Assembly (NCBI RefSeq): GCF_024300625.1
Contig: NZ_CP101322.1
Span: 1,563,992-1,627,991, forward strand
Source of the DNA: Halovivax gelatinilyticus
GTDB taxonomy: Archaea; Halobacteriota; Halobacteria; Halobacteriales; Natrialbaceae
Direction: 5' to 3'
Length of the DNA: 64,000 nucleotides
Below are positions 52,859 through 64,000 of this stretch, piece after piece (position 1 is the first letter of the stretch; each line of letters opens with the position of its first letter). The translations under genes were made by a program, and so were the position numbers. Under the pieces are notes generated by a model. The model saw nothing but the letters and a program-made list of their open reading frames with translations. It searched no databases and had not been told where the DNA came from.

Positions 52859-54913
52859 TCACGATGTCTCGATCTCGAACCGGGCGCCGCCGTCTGCTCC
52901 CTCGCGGACCCCGACGTGCCACCCGTGGGCTTCGACGACGTCTCGGACGATGGCGAGGCCGAATCCAGCCCCCTCGCGTCTGGTGGTGTGGCCCCGCTCG
53001 AACACGTACGGCCGGACCGATTCCGGAACGCCCGCGCCGTCGTCCTCGACGAAGAACCCGCGATAGACGTCGTCTCCCTCGCGCGCTTCGTCGATGCCGC
53101 GAGGGATTTCGTGGCTCCCGCCGTCAGATTCGGTTTCGAGCACTCCGACCCGAACGGTTACGGGTCGGTCGTTGTGGTCGACGGCGTTTCGAAACAGATT
53201 CTCGAAGACGTGGCGCAATCGATCGGCGTCGCCCTCGACCGTCCAGTCGGACGGGAGCGAACGCTCGAGCGTGCATCCGTCGGTCTTCGTCGCCGTCCAC
53301 GATCGCTCGACGACAGAGCGGAGGTCGACCGGTTCGGTCTCGGTGATCGTCGTTCCGGCCCTGGCCATCGTCAAAAATTGTCGAATCATCCGCTCCATCC
53401 GGTCGAGGACCGATTCGACCATCGCCACATCCTCCGGATCGCGTGACTCTCTGGCCAGCCCGGCGTAGGTCTTCGCCATGCCGAGCGGGCTCTGTAAGTC
53501 GTGACTGACGACGCCGGCGAATTCGTCGAGGCGCCGGTTCGTCCGCTCGAGTTCGCGCTCGCGCTCGTTTCGCTCGGTGACGTCCCGGATGCTGACGACG
53601 ACGCCGCCGACGATGTCGTTGTCGAGCAGATCGACCGAGCCGCCTTCGAGCCCGATCCAGGAACCGTCGCGGTGGCGGCCCCGGTACTCGAATCGCGTCT
53701 CGTCGTCCGGTCCCGTTCGAAGCTGTTCGAACGCTTCGATCGCTCGCGGCCGGTCGTCCTCGTGGACGTACTCGAACACAGTCTCTCCGACGAGGTCGGC
53801 GGGTTCGTACCCGAGAACGGTGCGGACGGATGGACTCACGTACGTGATCTCGCCCTCGCCGGTCACCACCACGACGACGTCGGAGACGTTCTCGATGAGC
53901 GCCTGGAAGCGTCGTTCCGCCCGGCGCTGCTCGGTGACGTCTCTGAGCATCAACACCGCCCCGTCGACTCGCTCGTCGCCGACGATCGAGGCGGTCGCGT
54001 CGACGATCCGTCCACCGCGAGAGAGTGTCAACTCGCCCCGATCACCGTCGAGAACCGGGCCGCTTTCGGGCAGGACGTCGCGTATCGGCTCGCCCAGCGA
54101 GACGTCGCCACCGACCAGCGTTCGGGCCGCCGAGTTGTAGTCGACGACGCGTCTGTCGTCGTCGACGACCAGGTAGCCGTCGCGCATCTCGTCGACGACG
54201 CGGTCGCGGGCGATCGGAACGAGGTCGAGCCAGCGGTACCGGTAGAGGGCGATCGCGATGAGGATGCCCGTCGCGCCGAATCCCCAGACCGAGTAGTTGA
54301 TCGCGGTCACGCCGCCGAAGGCGAGGACGTTCGCGGCACCCGGAATCAGCGGTGCGAGCACGACGAGTCGCGACTGCTTGTGGTAGACGCCGCTCCCGCG
54401 GGCGTCGACGAACTCGACGAAGAAGAGGAAGATGCCGCCGGCAGAGAGCGACCAGTTCCAGAAGACGTAGAGCCAGTACCCGACGTTCTGGTACTCGACG
54501 ACCGGGAGGAGGACCTGCGTGTACTCCATCGGCTGGTGCATCCAGTGGTGGATCGGGTCGGTCCAGATGACGACGAGCCACGCGCAGGTGCCGAGATAGA
54601 TCAGTCCGAGCCGGCCCGGACGAAGCCACTCGGTTCGCCCCGTGTACGCGAGCGCGAAGTGAAACAGCCCGGTCGCCATGATAACGGCTCCGGCGTTGAT
54701 CACGATCGATAGCACCAGTCCGACGGTCGGATCGGTCTCGACGAGCAGCAGTCCCTGCGGGATGGTCCACAGCGAGATGCCGACGAGAAACCCGGCGAGC
54801 GGGACCACGTCCTGATCGGATCGCGTTCTGAGGATCTGGACGCCGAGACCGGCGTTCAAGAGCCCGATCCCCACGAGAGACGCCGCGTGGAGCGACGTGA
54901 ACGCGTCAGACAC
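52859..54913 (-). CDS. Membrane sensor histidine kinase with PAS domains
   Basis: The 684-residue kinase has an N-terminal seven-TM region (about 1-240, with WTDPIHHWMHQPMEYTQ), a first PAS-like domain (about 245-360) and a second PAS/PAC (FQALIENVSDVVVVVTGEGEITYVSPSV to VVVSIRDVTERNERE). HisKA follows with the phospho-His in VVSHDLQSPLGMAKTYAG (about residue 471), then the HATPase core: N-box FENLFRNAVDHN, G1 VEDDGAGVP and G2 GAGFGLAIVRDVVEAHGW. The GTG at 54913 (VSDAFTSL) is chosen because the TATA-like GTATTTGAC lies about 30 bases upstream; an upstream GTG would add 30 residues. No response regulator is adjacent. It is divergent from the NUDIX-eIF2B gene. Confidence 0.92.
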   Translation of the reverse strand: MSDAFTSLHAASLVGIGLLNAGLGVQILRTRSDQDVVPLAGFLVGISLWTIPQGLLLVETDPTVGLVLSIVINAGAVIMATGLFHFALAYTGRTEWLRPGRLGLIYLGTCAWLVVIWTDPIHHWMHQPMEYTQVLLPVVEYQNVGYWLYVFWNWSLSAGGIFLFFVEFVDARGSGVYHKQSRLVVLAPLIPGAANVLAFGGVTAINYSVWGFGATGILIAIALYRYRWLDLVPIARDRVVDEMRDGYLVVDDDRRVVDYNSAARTLVGGDVSLGEPIRDVLPESGPVLDGDRGELTLSRGGRIVDATASIVGDERVDGAVLMLRDVTEQRRAERRFQALIENVSDVVVVVTGEGEITYVSPSVRTVLGYEPADLVGETVFEYVHEDDRPRAIEAFEQLRTGPDDETRFEYRGRHRDGSWIGLEGGSVDLLDNDIVGGVVVSIRDVTERNERERELERTNRRLDEFAGVVSHDLQSPLGMAKTYAGLARESRDPEDVAMVESVLDRMERMIRQFLTMARAGTTITETEPVDLRSVVERSWTATKTDGCTLERSLPSDWTVEGDADRLRHVFENLFRNAVDHNDRPVTVRVGVLETESDGGSHEIPRGIDEAREGDDVYRGFFVEDDGAGVPESVRPYVFERGHTTRREGAGFGLAIVRDVVEAHGWHVGVREGADGGARFEIETS

Positions 54914-55017
54914 GAGTGACAGAGGGTGGCTCGCTGTCAAATACGTTGTGGAGCCCGGTGGCCGACGCGCCGGGACGATTCCGAAGGCAATTCCACCCGG
55001 CACGCGTACGCACGTCC

Positions 55018-56466
55018 ATGACCGACACCGGTCAATCGGGAGCGAGCAGTCACGTCCCTCGATCGCGGTCCGTCGAAACCGACGGTGGCGTCGACGAACC
55101 CAGTCACGTCGTCACCGCCTTCCTCAGAAACCGCGGCGAGGTGCTCTTCGGTCGACGGAGCGACGCCGTCGGCACGTACGCGGGCGACTGGGGTGCGATC
55201 TCCGGCTACGCGGAGGGCGATCCCGACGCGCAGGTGTGGACGGAGATTCGCGAGGAAACCGGTCTCGACGCCGACGAGGTGACGCTCGTTCGGTCGGGTC
55301 GGCCGGTTACGGTCGGCGATTCGACCCTCGTCCGCGAGTGGGTCGTCCACCCGTACCTGTTCGACGCCGAGACGCGCGAGGTCGACCCGAGCGCCGAACA
55401 CGACGAACTCCGGTGGCTCGCGCCGACGTCGATCGTCACGGGAGAGCGCGAGACCGTCCCCGCGCTCTGGGAGGCCTACGAACGGGTGGCACCGACCGTC
55501 CGGTCGATAACGGCGGACGGCGTTCACGGGGCGTCGTCCCTCTCGATCCGGGCGCTCGAAGTGCTGCGCGATCGGGCCGGATTGCTGATTCGCGAACGCG
55601 AGGGTGAGTCGACCGACCGGTCGGAAGAGTGGGACGAACTCGCCGCCCTCGCCAACCGACTGCTCGAAGCCAGACCGAGCATGGCCGTGCTGCGAAATCG
55701 GGTCAATCGGGCGATGGCGGACGCCGCAACCGTCGACTCACCGGACGGTGGCGCCCTCGACGACCCGGGCGCAGCGGCCGTCCTCGAATCGACGATCGAG
55801 GGAATCGAGCGCGCCGTCGACGCGGATCGATCCGCCGCCGAACAGGCCGCCGACCTCGCGACGGGTCGAATTGTGACGCTCTCGCGATCGGAAACGGTCG
55901 CAGACGCACTTCGGTCGGGATCGCCGGATCGGATTTTCGTCGCCGAATCCTGGCCGGGTAACGAGGTCGAGCGCGAGCGAGACCTCGGAATAGAGGACGG
56001 TGAGCGAAGGTGGACCGCCGGAGAGGGCGTCGCCGTCGCCGAGGAGCTTCGCGAGCTCGCGCCGGTCACGCTCTGTCCCGATTCGGCGGTCGCCCACCTT
56101 CTCGCGTCGGAGTCCGTCGATCGCGTCCTCGTCGGCGCGGATACGATTCTCCCGGACGGGCGGGTCGTGAACAAGGTCGGGACCCGGGCGGCGGCACTCG
56201 CCGCGGCCCACGAGAACGTCCCGGTGTACGCGATCGCCGCGAGCGAGAAGGTTTCGACCCGGGACTCGGTCAACCTCGAATCGGGCGACCAATCCGCGGT
56301 GTACGACGGTGACGCCGCCATCGACGTCGTCAATCCGACGTTCGACGTGACGCCGGCCGGGGCGATTACCGGGATCGTCACCGAGAACGGCGTCGTCGAT
56401 CCGGCGGACGTGGGCGATATCGCGACGACGCTGCGGAAGTACGAGACCTGGAACCGCGAGGCCTGA
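55018..56466 (+). CDS. NUDIX hydrolase fused to eIF-2B-like (ribose-bisphosphate isomerase type) domain
   Basis: The 482-residue protein has an N-terminal Nudix domain (about 28-165): HVVTAFLRNRGEVLFGRRSDAVGTYAGDWGAISGYAEG, with a divergent Nudix box GDPDAQVWTEIREETGLD. The eIF2B alpha/beta/delta-like domain (about 180-482) follows with MAVLRNRVNRAM, LSRSETVADAL, VLVGADTILPDGRVVNKVGTRAAALAAAHENVPVYAIAASEK and a final NPTFDVTPAGAITGIVTENG. The latter signature is shared with ribose-1,5-bisphosphate isomerases and eIF2B subunits. The fusion suggests linked processing of a nucleotide-derived sugar phosphate (inference). The ATG at 55018 is preferred over the upstream extension. Confidence 0.87.
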   Translation: MTDTGQSGASSHVPRSRSVETDGGVDEPSHVVTAFLRNRGEVLFGRRSDAVGTYAGDWGAISGYAEGDPDAQVWTEIREETGLDADEVTLVRSGRPVTVGDSTLVREWVVHPYLFDAETREVDPSAEHDELRWLAPTSIVTGERETVPALWEAYERVAPTVRSITADGVHGASSLSIRALEVLRDRAGLLIREREGESTDRSEEWDELAALANRLLEARPSMAVLRNRVNRAMADAATVDSPDGGALDDPGAAAVLESTIEGIERAVDADRSAAEQAADLATGRIVTLSRSETVADALRSGSPDRIFVAESWPGNEVERERDLGIEDGERRWTAGEGVAVAEELRELAPVTLCPDSAVAHLLASESVDRVLVGADTILPDGRVVNKVGTRAAALAAAHENVPVYAIAASEKVSTRDSVNLESGDQSAVYDGDAAIDVVNPTFDVTPAGAITGIVTENGVVDPADVGDIATTLRKYETWNREA

Positions 56467-56751
56467 GCGTCGAACATCCCGGCTCTCCGCTCGAAGCGAT
56501 AGACCGAAACGGTGCGGGCGCGTAGGTGCCCTCGGGCGGCGGTGACGAAGTGTTACCCCCACCGAGCCCCGTGTGACGAGGGATTTCCCCGAGCCGCCCG
56601 ATCTCGACCGAGACGAAGTAGCAGATCCGATACCGCGTCGAGCCGAACGGCACTCGGCGACCGACGATGGACGCCGACCACCCGAGCCAGGGACGATGGG
56701 TTTAACTGTCGGCCCGGGGACTCTCGACCAAGAGCTTCTCTGGTGGTTCGC

Positions 56752-58557
<1,806 letters not shown>

Positions 58558-58668
58558 TCGTCCGGGCCCGGCGCAGTTCGGCTATAAGTGACGATTGTCT
58601 CTCGATTCCTGTCGACGAACTGTCCGCTCGCCAGAATCGTTTTGTGCTACCGCTCGCATCGAAGTGGC

Positions 58669-58881
58669 ATGGATACCGTCTGGCGCCAGTTCGACAGCCG
58701 CTTCGGCGTCGTGGGGCTGCTCGTTCTGGTGAGTCTTCTCGCGGGGTTTATCGTCGTCTCGGATGCCGTTCTCTCGGGTGACCGAGTCTCGGTCTGGTAC
58801 TTCATCGCGTTCGTCGTCGCACTCGTCGCCGCGTTCGTCGGCGGCACGGTCGGCTGGCAACGAATTAAATCGACCGAGTAG
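58669..58881 (+). CDS. Small two-span membrane protein
   Basis: The 70-residue protein has two TMs (FGVVGLLVLVSLLAGFIVVSDAVL, about 12-35; VWYFIAFVVALVAAFVGGTVGW, about 42-63), a short loop between them and charged ends. No family recognised. It lies 111 bases after infB. The ATG at 58669 (MDTVWRQFDSRFG) is preferred over an upstream GTG. Confidence 0.7.
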   Translation: MDTVWRQFDSRFGVVGLLVLVSLLAGFIVVSDAVLSGDRVSVWYFIAFVVALVAAFVGGTVGWQRIKSTE

Positions 58882-58908
58882 CGTCTCGATACTGCGGACA
58901 ACGGCGCG

Positions 58909-59307
58909 TCAGCGAGCCGTCGGCGTGATGTCGTCCCCCATCGCCTGCTTGACCTGGAGGGCGGCGCTGGCGGCGAGTCCTCTCGCCACCTCGTCACACT
59001 CGTCGTCGTCGATGACCGAGTCGGCCTCCTCTACCGGCTCCAGGTCGGGTGCGAACCCGGCGCTGACGGGATGGCCGATCGGCGGCTGGACCGCGACGGT
59101 CACCTGCGGACCGGCGACGCCCTGGGAAATGTCGCTGTCGACGACGTACTCGTCGGGCAGAAAGTCACGGGTGCGCGCGGCGACGCGGGAGACGTCGCGC
59201 CGGAGGACGCGACGCTGTCCGGGCGTCACCTCCTCGACGTCGTCGACGGATCGGTGGCCGGCCTGCGTCGTTCCCGGGCGGCCCGCGTACGGAGTATTGC
59301 CATTCAT
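58909..59307 (-). CDS. DUF5811 haloarchaeal protein
   Basis: The 132-residue protein starts MNGNTPYAGRPGTT, then RRVLRRDVSRVAARTRDFLPDEYVVDSDISQGVAGPQVTVAVQPPIGHPVSAG and ends RGLAASAALQVKQAMGDDITPTAR. This agrees with the haloarchaeal DUF5811 family. It is soluble, with no catalytic motif. It lies 69 bases downstream of the arginine decarboxylase gene on the same strand and may be co-transcribed. Function unknown. Confidence 0.8.
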   Translation of the reverse strand: MNGNTPYAGRPGTTQAGHRSVDDVEEVTPGQRRVLRRDVSRVAARTRDFLPDEYVVDSDISQGVAGPQVTVAVQPPIGHPVSAGFAPDLEPVEEADSVIDDDECDEVARGLAASAALQVKQAMGDDITPTAR

Positions 59308-59376
59308 GAGAAAGTCGGTACCGACTCAACGTGGTGGCCGGTGAAAAGCGTTTGGCTCTCTCCACCGAATCGGCCG

Positions 59377-59856
59377 TCAGACGATCGGCTCGCCCTCGCC
59401 GTAGACGGCGGCCACGACGGCCGCCGCGTACTCACCGACGTCGGCGCTGGCTCGTTCGACGTGGACGCTGGGTTCGCCGAGATTCCAGTCTCGCAACTCG
59501 CTCCCGGCGGCGAGCCCCTCGCGAATCCGCCGTTCGACGTCTCCCGGCTCGATTTCGCCGGCGGCCTCGTAGAACAGCCCCGGCCCGCCGTCGACCGATT
59601 CGACCCAGCCGACCCCGGCGCTCACGCTCGTCGGGCCGGCCGCCTTCGCGCGCCCTTCGACGACGGTCAGTCGCGACCCGGCGGGACCGAGATCCGGTGC
59701 GGTTCCGACCGCCTCGACGGGGACGTCAGCCGGAATCACCGACGAGACCGACACGAGGTTGTAGTTCTCGATACCCGCCTCGGCGAGTGCGGCGTCGTAG
59801 GCCGACATCTCCGTCGGCCCGGTCGCCGCGCCCCAGACGACCCTGATCGTGCTCAT
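59377..59856 (-). CDS. Pyruvoyl-dependent arginine decarboxylase
   Basis: The 159-residue proenzyme cleaves itself to make a pyruvoyl group and decarboxylates arginine to agmatine. The cleavage-site region is NYNLVSVSSVIP (Ser pair at about 38-39), and GPTEMSAYDAALAEAGI precedes it. AGVGWVESVDGGPGLFYEAAGE follows. In haloarchaea agmatine also feeds synthesis of the tRNA-Ile2 agmatidine modification. The ATG at 59856 starts MSTIRVVWGAATG; an upstream frame overlapping the pan gene is not used. The pan gene ends 97 bases upstream on the same strand. Confidence 0.9.
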   Translation of the reverse strand: MSTIRVVWGAATGPTEMSAYDAALAEAGIENYNLVSVSSVIPADVPVEAVGTAPDLGPAGSRLTVVEGRAKAAGPTSVSAGVGWVESVDGGPGLFYEAAGEIEPGDVERRIREGLAAGSELRDWNLGEPSVHVERASADVGEYAAAVVAAVYGEGEPIV

Positions 59857-59953
59857 TGTCGGCGTTCGGGGCCGGACGGCGTAAGGCGTTGTGATTCGCG
59901 TGCGGACGACTCTCGCGTCTGTCCAGTCCACTCGAGCGGAGGGCTGATCGACG

Positions 59954-61183
<1,230 letters not shown>

Positions 61184-61303
61184 TCTGTCGAACAGTGGAT
61201 AATCGGTCGGCGTAAATGTGCCTTTGGGTAGCGGGTGGGAGTAGGCCCGGGCGCGGTAGATTCTCGTTCCGGAGTGGCGTGTGTTCGTCTCGCGGTTCGG
61301 TCG

Positions 61304-62071
61304 TCACGCGGAGACTTCGTCGAAGGGTTCGTCGTCCGTCGTCACGGCGAGAAAGACGTCTTCGAGCGTACCGTCCCCGTCGGATTCCATCCGACCGACG
61401 AGCGCTTTCGGCTCGCCCTCGGCGACCAGTTCGCCGTTGTAGAGGATGCCGACCGTCGAAGCCAGCTGGTCGACGACCGAAAGGACGTGCGTCGAGTAGA
61501 ACACGGTCGATCCGCCCTCGGCGTATTCGACGAGGAGTTCGCTGACGGTTCGGGCGGCTCGCGGATCGAGTCCGCTGATCGGTTCGTCGAGGATAACGAC
61601 GTCTGGCTCGTGCATGAGCGCTTGAATCAGGCCCGTCTTCTTTCGCATTCCCTTCGAGTACGTCCCGATGCGATCGTCGGCCGCCTCGGAGAGGCCGAGT
61701 CGGTCGAACAGGTGTTCGAGCCGTTCGCGTATCGCGTCGGGGTCCATATCGCGCAGGCCGCCGTGATACTCGAGCTGCTCGCGGCCGGTGAGTTCGTTGT
61801 ACAGCGGCGGCGTTTCGGGGAGGTACCCGATGTGAGGAACGATCGCCGCCCGATCGGTGATCGGTTGGCCGGCGATCGTCCCGGTGCCGCTCGTTGGGTT
61901 CGTGAGGCCGGTGAGCAACCGGATCGTGGTCGTCTTGCCGGCCCCGTTCGGGCCGAGAAAGCCGTAGATGGTCCCGGCGTCGATCGTGAGATCGAGGTCG
62001 CCGACGGCCACGGTCGATCCGAAGCGCTTGGTCAGTCCGTCCGTCGTGAGTATCGGTGGTGTCTCCGTCAT
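61304..62071 (-). CDS. ABC transporter ATP-binding protein
   Basis: The 255-residue ATPase has Walker A GPNGAGKTTTIRLL (about 40-53), the signature segment GTYSKGMRKKTGLIQALMHEPDVVILDEPISGLDP (signature SKGMRKK, Walker B VVILDEP) and the H-loop YSTH. It is 9 bases downstream of its permease gene. The DrrA/CcmA-like type suggests an exporter of an unknown substrate. Confidence 0.93.
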   Translation of the reverse strand: MTETPPILTTDGLTKRFGSTVAVGDLDLTIDAGTIYGFLGPNGAGKTTTIRLLTGLTNPTSGTGTIAGQPITDRAAIVPHIGYLPETPPLYNELTGREQLEYHGGLRDMDPDAIRERLEHLFDRLGLSEAADDRIGTYSKGMRKKTGLIQALMHEPDVVILDEPISGLDPRAARTVSELLVEYAEGGSTVFYSTHVLSVVDQLASTVGILYNGELVAEGEPKALVGRMESDGDGTLEDVFLAVTTDDEPFDEVSA

Positions 62072-62080
62072 AGTCGTGGG

Positions 62081-63808
62081 TCACTCTTCGAGTCGATATC
62101 GCCCGTAGCGGCGGAGCGAGCGATCGTAGGCGAGTCGAGACAGCCCCAGCGCGAGACCCGTCGCGGCCAGGAGCGATCCCATCCGAACCACGGAATCGGG
62201 GAGGCCGGTGGCGGTTCCGATCGGCTCGAACACGAACGGCGAGTAGACGACGATCGGGACGAGCGCGACCGAGGCCACGGCGACCAGCACGGCTCCCATC
62301 CGGACGAACCCCATCGTGCCGACCTCCGTGTAGACCGTCGCGTCCGTGTAGGGAAGTCCGACGGGCTGGTGGGCGTCGTAGGGGACGGTCAGGCCGACGA
62401 GCGTGGCCACGCAGACGCTGAAGAGACACAGCGTCGCGCCCATCGCCGCGACGACCGCCGTCTCGACCGCCCCGATCGGGCCGGCGACGCCGGTGAGGAT
62501 CGCCGCGAGGGCCGTCGCGGGAATTCCGACGGCGCTCCCGGCGAGGACGGTCCCGCCGACGAAGTGGGTGGCGGTGGTAGCGGTGAGCGTCCCGGGCAGG
62601 CCGGGATACTCGACGTTGATCACGCCCACACCGAACGCCAGCCCGGCGGTCAGCGCGCAGACGGTAGCCGCGAAGACGGGGATAACTGGTGGAACTCGAC
62701 CGCCAGTGACGAACGGAACGACGACGAGCGGGACGAACATGACCGTGTAGAGTCCAACCATCACGCCGTAGGGAACTCGACGCTCCTGAAGCCAGCGCTT
62801 TCTGGCGACTGCCAGCGTCGGTCGGGAAACGGACGCGCCGAACAGTCGGTCGGCCGGTCCCTCCCCGATTCGCAGGTGCGACCCGCGCCGCGCGGTCGAC
62901 TCGACGGCATCGGTCGTCCAGACTCGCGTCGCCGTCGAGACGGTGAGCCCGCCCAGGACCGGGACGGCCACGGCGAGCGCGCCCAGGGCGGCGAGCCCGC
63001 GTGAGGCGTCTCCGGCGCCGGCCGTCCCCAGGAACGCGAGGTCGACGATCCAGGTCGGGGCGACGGCGCTCGCGTCGACCCGAACGTCGGCCGTCGACGC
63101 GGCCCCGTCGAACGAACCGGCGATCAGCCCGATCCAGACGCCAACGAGCGCGAGCGCGCCGACGAGCGCGAGCGGGTTCTTGTACCGCCGGGCGCGCGGC
63201 GAGCGCGTCCCGACGTACAGTGCGACGAATGCGACCCAGACGCCGCCGATGACGCCGACCGCGACGAGTCCACCGCCGGCGACGGCGACGGTGAGACCGC
63301 CCGTGATCGAGCCCGTCCCGACGGCGAACCCGATGGCGGTGGCGAGTATCGACGGTCCCGATCGCATCGCGGCCCGCCCCAATGCGTACCAGCACAGGCC
63401 GAGCGCTACCTCGCGTCCGGGGACGGTCGTGAGCAGCAGGTCGGTCTCGATCCGCTCGTTTCTGGTCAGCGTTCGCTTTCCGGCGTCCCACCCGACCGCG
63501 ACGAGCAGCGCCAGCACGCCGAGGCGAAGGAGATCGATCGAGACGAACGGGTCGCCGGCCGCGAGCCCGCGACCGAAGAGAAGCGCAGCGACGCCGACCA
63601 CGACGGCGAAGCCGAGGATGGCAAGGAGTCGGACCAGCCGAAGCACGGGCGATCGGTGTTCGAGCCGTCGCTCCTGTCGCGCCTGCATCCGGGCGATCGA
63701 TCGAACGCGTCGAAGCGACCGTCGGATCGGCCGTCGCGGGCAGTCGCTCGGTCGTCTCTCTCGCTCGCTAGCGGGCGGCCGTTCACGCGGCGTCGGCGAC
63801 TCGGACAC
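62081..63808 (-). CDS. ABC transporter permease (multi-span membrane protein)
   Basis: The 575-residue protein has a basic N-terminus (PRRPIRRSLRRVRSIARMQARQERRLEH) and about ten to twelve TMs (e.g. LAILGFAVVVGVAALLFG, GVMVGLYTVMFVPLVVVPFVTGG, VVAAMGATLCLFSVCVATLVGLTV). The 9-base spacing to the ATP-binding gene makes it the partner permease of an exporter. It starts with GTG at 63808, six bases after the stop of the upstream gene. Substrate not inferable. Confidence 0.85.
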   Translation of the reverse strand: MSESPTPRERPPASERERRPSDCPRRPIRRSLRRVRSIARMQARQERRLEHRSPVLRLVRLLAILGFAVVVGVAALLFGRGLAAGDPFVSIDLLRLGVLALLVAVGWDAGKRTLTRNERIETDLLLTTVPGREVALGLCWYALGRAAMRSGPSILATAIGFAVGTGSITGGLTVAVAGGGLVAVGVIGGVWVAFVALYVGTRSPRARRYKNPLALVGALALVGVWIGLIAGSFDGAASTADVRVDASAVAPTWIVDLAFLGTAGAGDASRGLAALGALAVAVPVLGGLTVSTATRVWTTDAVESTARRGSHLRIGEGPADRLFGASVSRPTLAVARKRWLQERRVPYGVMVGLYTVMFVPLVVVPFVTGGRVPPVIPVFAATVCALTAGLAFGVGVINVEYPGLPGTLTATTATHFVGGTVLAGSAVGIPATALAAILTGVAGPIGAVETAVVAAMGATLCLFSVCVATLVGLTVPYDAHQPVGLPYTDATVYTEVGTMGFVRMGAVLVAVASVALVPIVVYSPFVFEPIGTATGLPDSVVRMGSLLAATGLALGLSRLAYDRSLRRYGRYRLEE

Positions 63809-63814
63809 GACCGC

Positions 63815-64000
63815 TCACCACTCCGGTTCGCTCGTCAGTTCATTCGACTGCTGGCCGTGGCCTCGATCGCTGCGCACCAGGAGGTAGGCGACGAGCGCGA
63901 GGATTCCCAGGGGAAGGAAAACGAACACCGTCACACCGACGCCGACCGCCCAACCGAGTTCGCTGTTCGGTCGACTCTGGGCGTCGCGGTACACCCAGTA
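63815..64000 (-). CDS. Small single-TM protein, N-terminus off window
   Basis: Sixty-one C-terminal residues are visible: YWVYRDAQSRPNSELGWAVG, one TM (VTVFVFLPLGILALVAYLLV) and a short polar tail ending SNELTSEPEW before the TGA at 63815-63817. The frame is open to the right edge. It is six bases upstream of the ABC permease start, so it belongs to the same operon. Its identity needs the missing start. Confidence 0.7.
   Translation of the reverse strand, partial: YWVYRDAQSRPNSELGWAVGVGVTVFVFLPLGILALVAYLLVRSDRGHGQQSNELTSEPEW

Overview
The window is from a halophilic archaeon (class Halobacteria). The coding sequence is GC-rich and the proteins are strongly acidic. There are haloarchaeal hallmarks: a non-histone MC1 chromatin protein, F420 biosynthesis (CofE) beside an F420-dependent reductase, the PAN proteasome ATPase, aIF1 and aIF5B, twin-arginine secretion signals, a PGF-CTERM surface anchor and several haloarchaea-only DUF families. 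No rRNA, tRNA, CRISPR array or transposase was recognised.

Layout. 1-4.3 kb: the start of a very large exported protein (PKD-like, propeller-like and CARDB-like parts) that runs off the left edge. 4.7-10.2 kb: small enzymes and regulators (ornithine cyclodeaminase/alanine dehydrogenase family, cupin, DUF2071, HAD, GNAT, winged helix, a conserved small protein behind an 18-bp palindrome). 10.2-16.7 kb: leuS, hsp20, pheA, MC1, a small AbrB-like protein and an ATP-grasp enzyme. 16.7-25.2 kb: pheS-pheT flanked on both sides, in the same orientation, by two copies of a cassette. Each cassette encodes a Tat-exported protein followed by NTF2-like lipoproteins, and both copies carry lesions. 25.4-32.2 kb: methyltransferase, RimI, DUF5810/DUF5809, AbrB-like, an RND/MMPL exporter with a 21-bp inverted repeat in its leader, NUDIX, rhodanese and aIF1. 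32.4-36.7 kb: a translationally coupled MoxR-DUF58-transglutaminase operon. 37.0-39.7 kb: CspA, a zinc ribbon, a small membrane protein and the cofE/F420-reductase pair. 39.8-52.7 kb: one giant gene (4278 codons) for a PGF-CTERM surface protein with two beta-helix regions and eleven roughly 100-residue repeats. 52.9-64 kb: a multi-PAS sensor kinase, a NUDIX-eIF2B fusion, infB, small DUFs, pyruvoyl-dependent arginine decarboxylase, pan and an ABC exporter operon.

The least explained part is the duplicated Tat-protein/lipoprotein cassette. The exported protein matches no family I recognise. Its lipoprotein partners occur as a tandem overlapping array, and the two copies show frameshifts, a nonsense codon, a lost TATA box and a chimeric gene made by recombination between array members. 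The giant repeat protein, with two copies of a palindromic operator-like site upstream, is the second focus. Most functions are family-level inferences from motifs; no database search was run.
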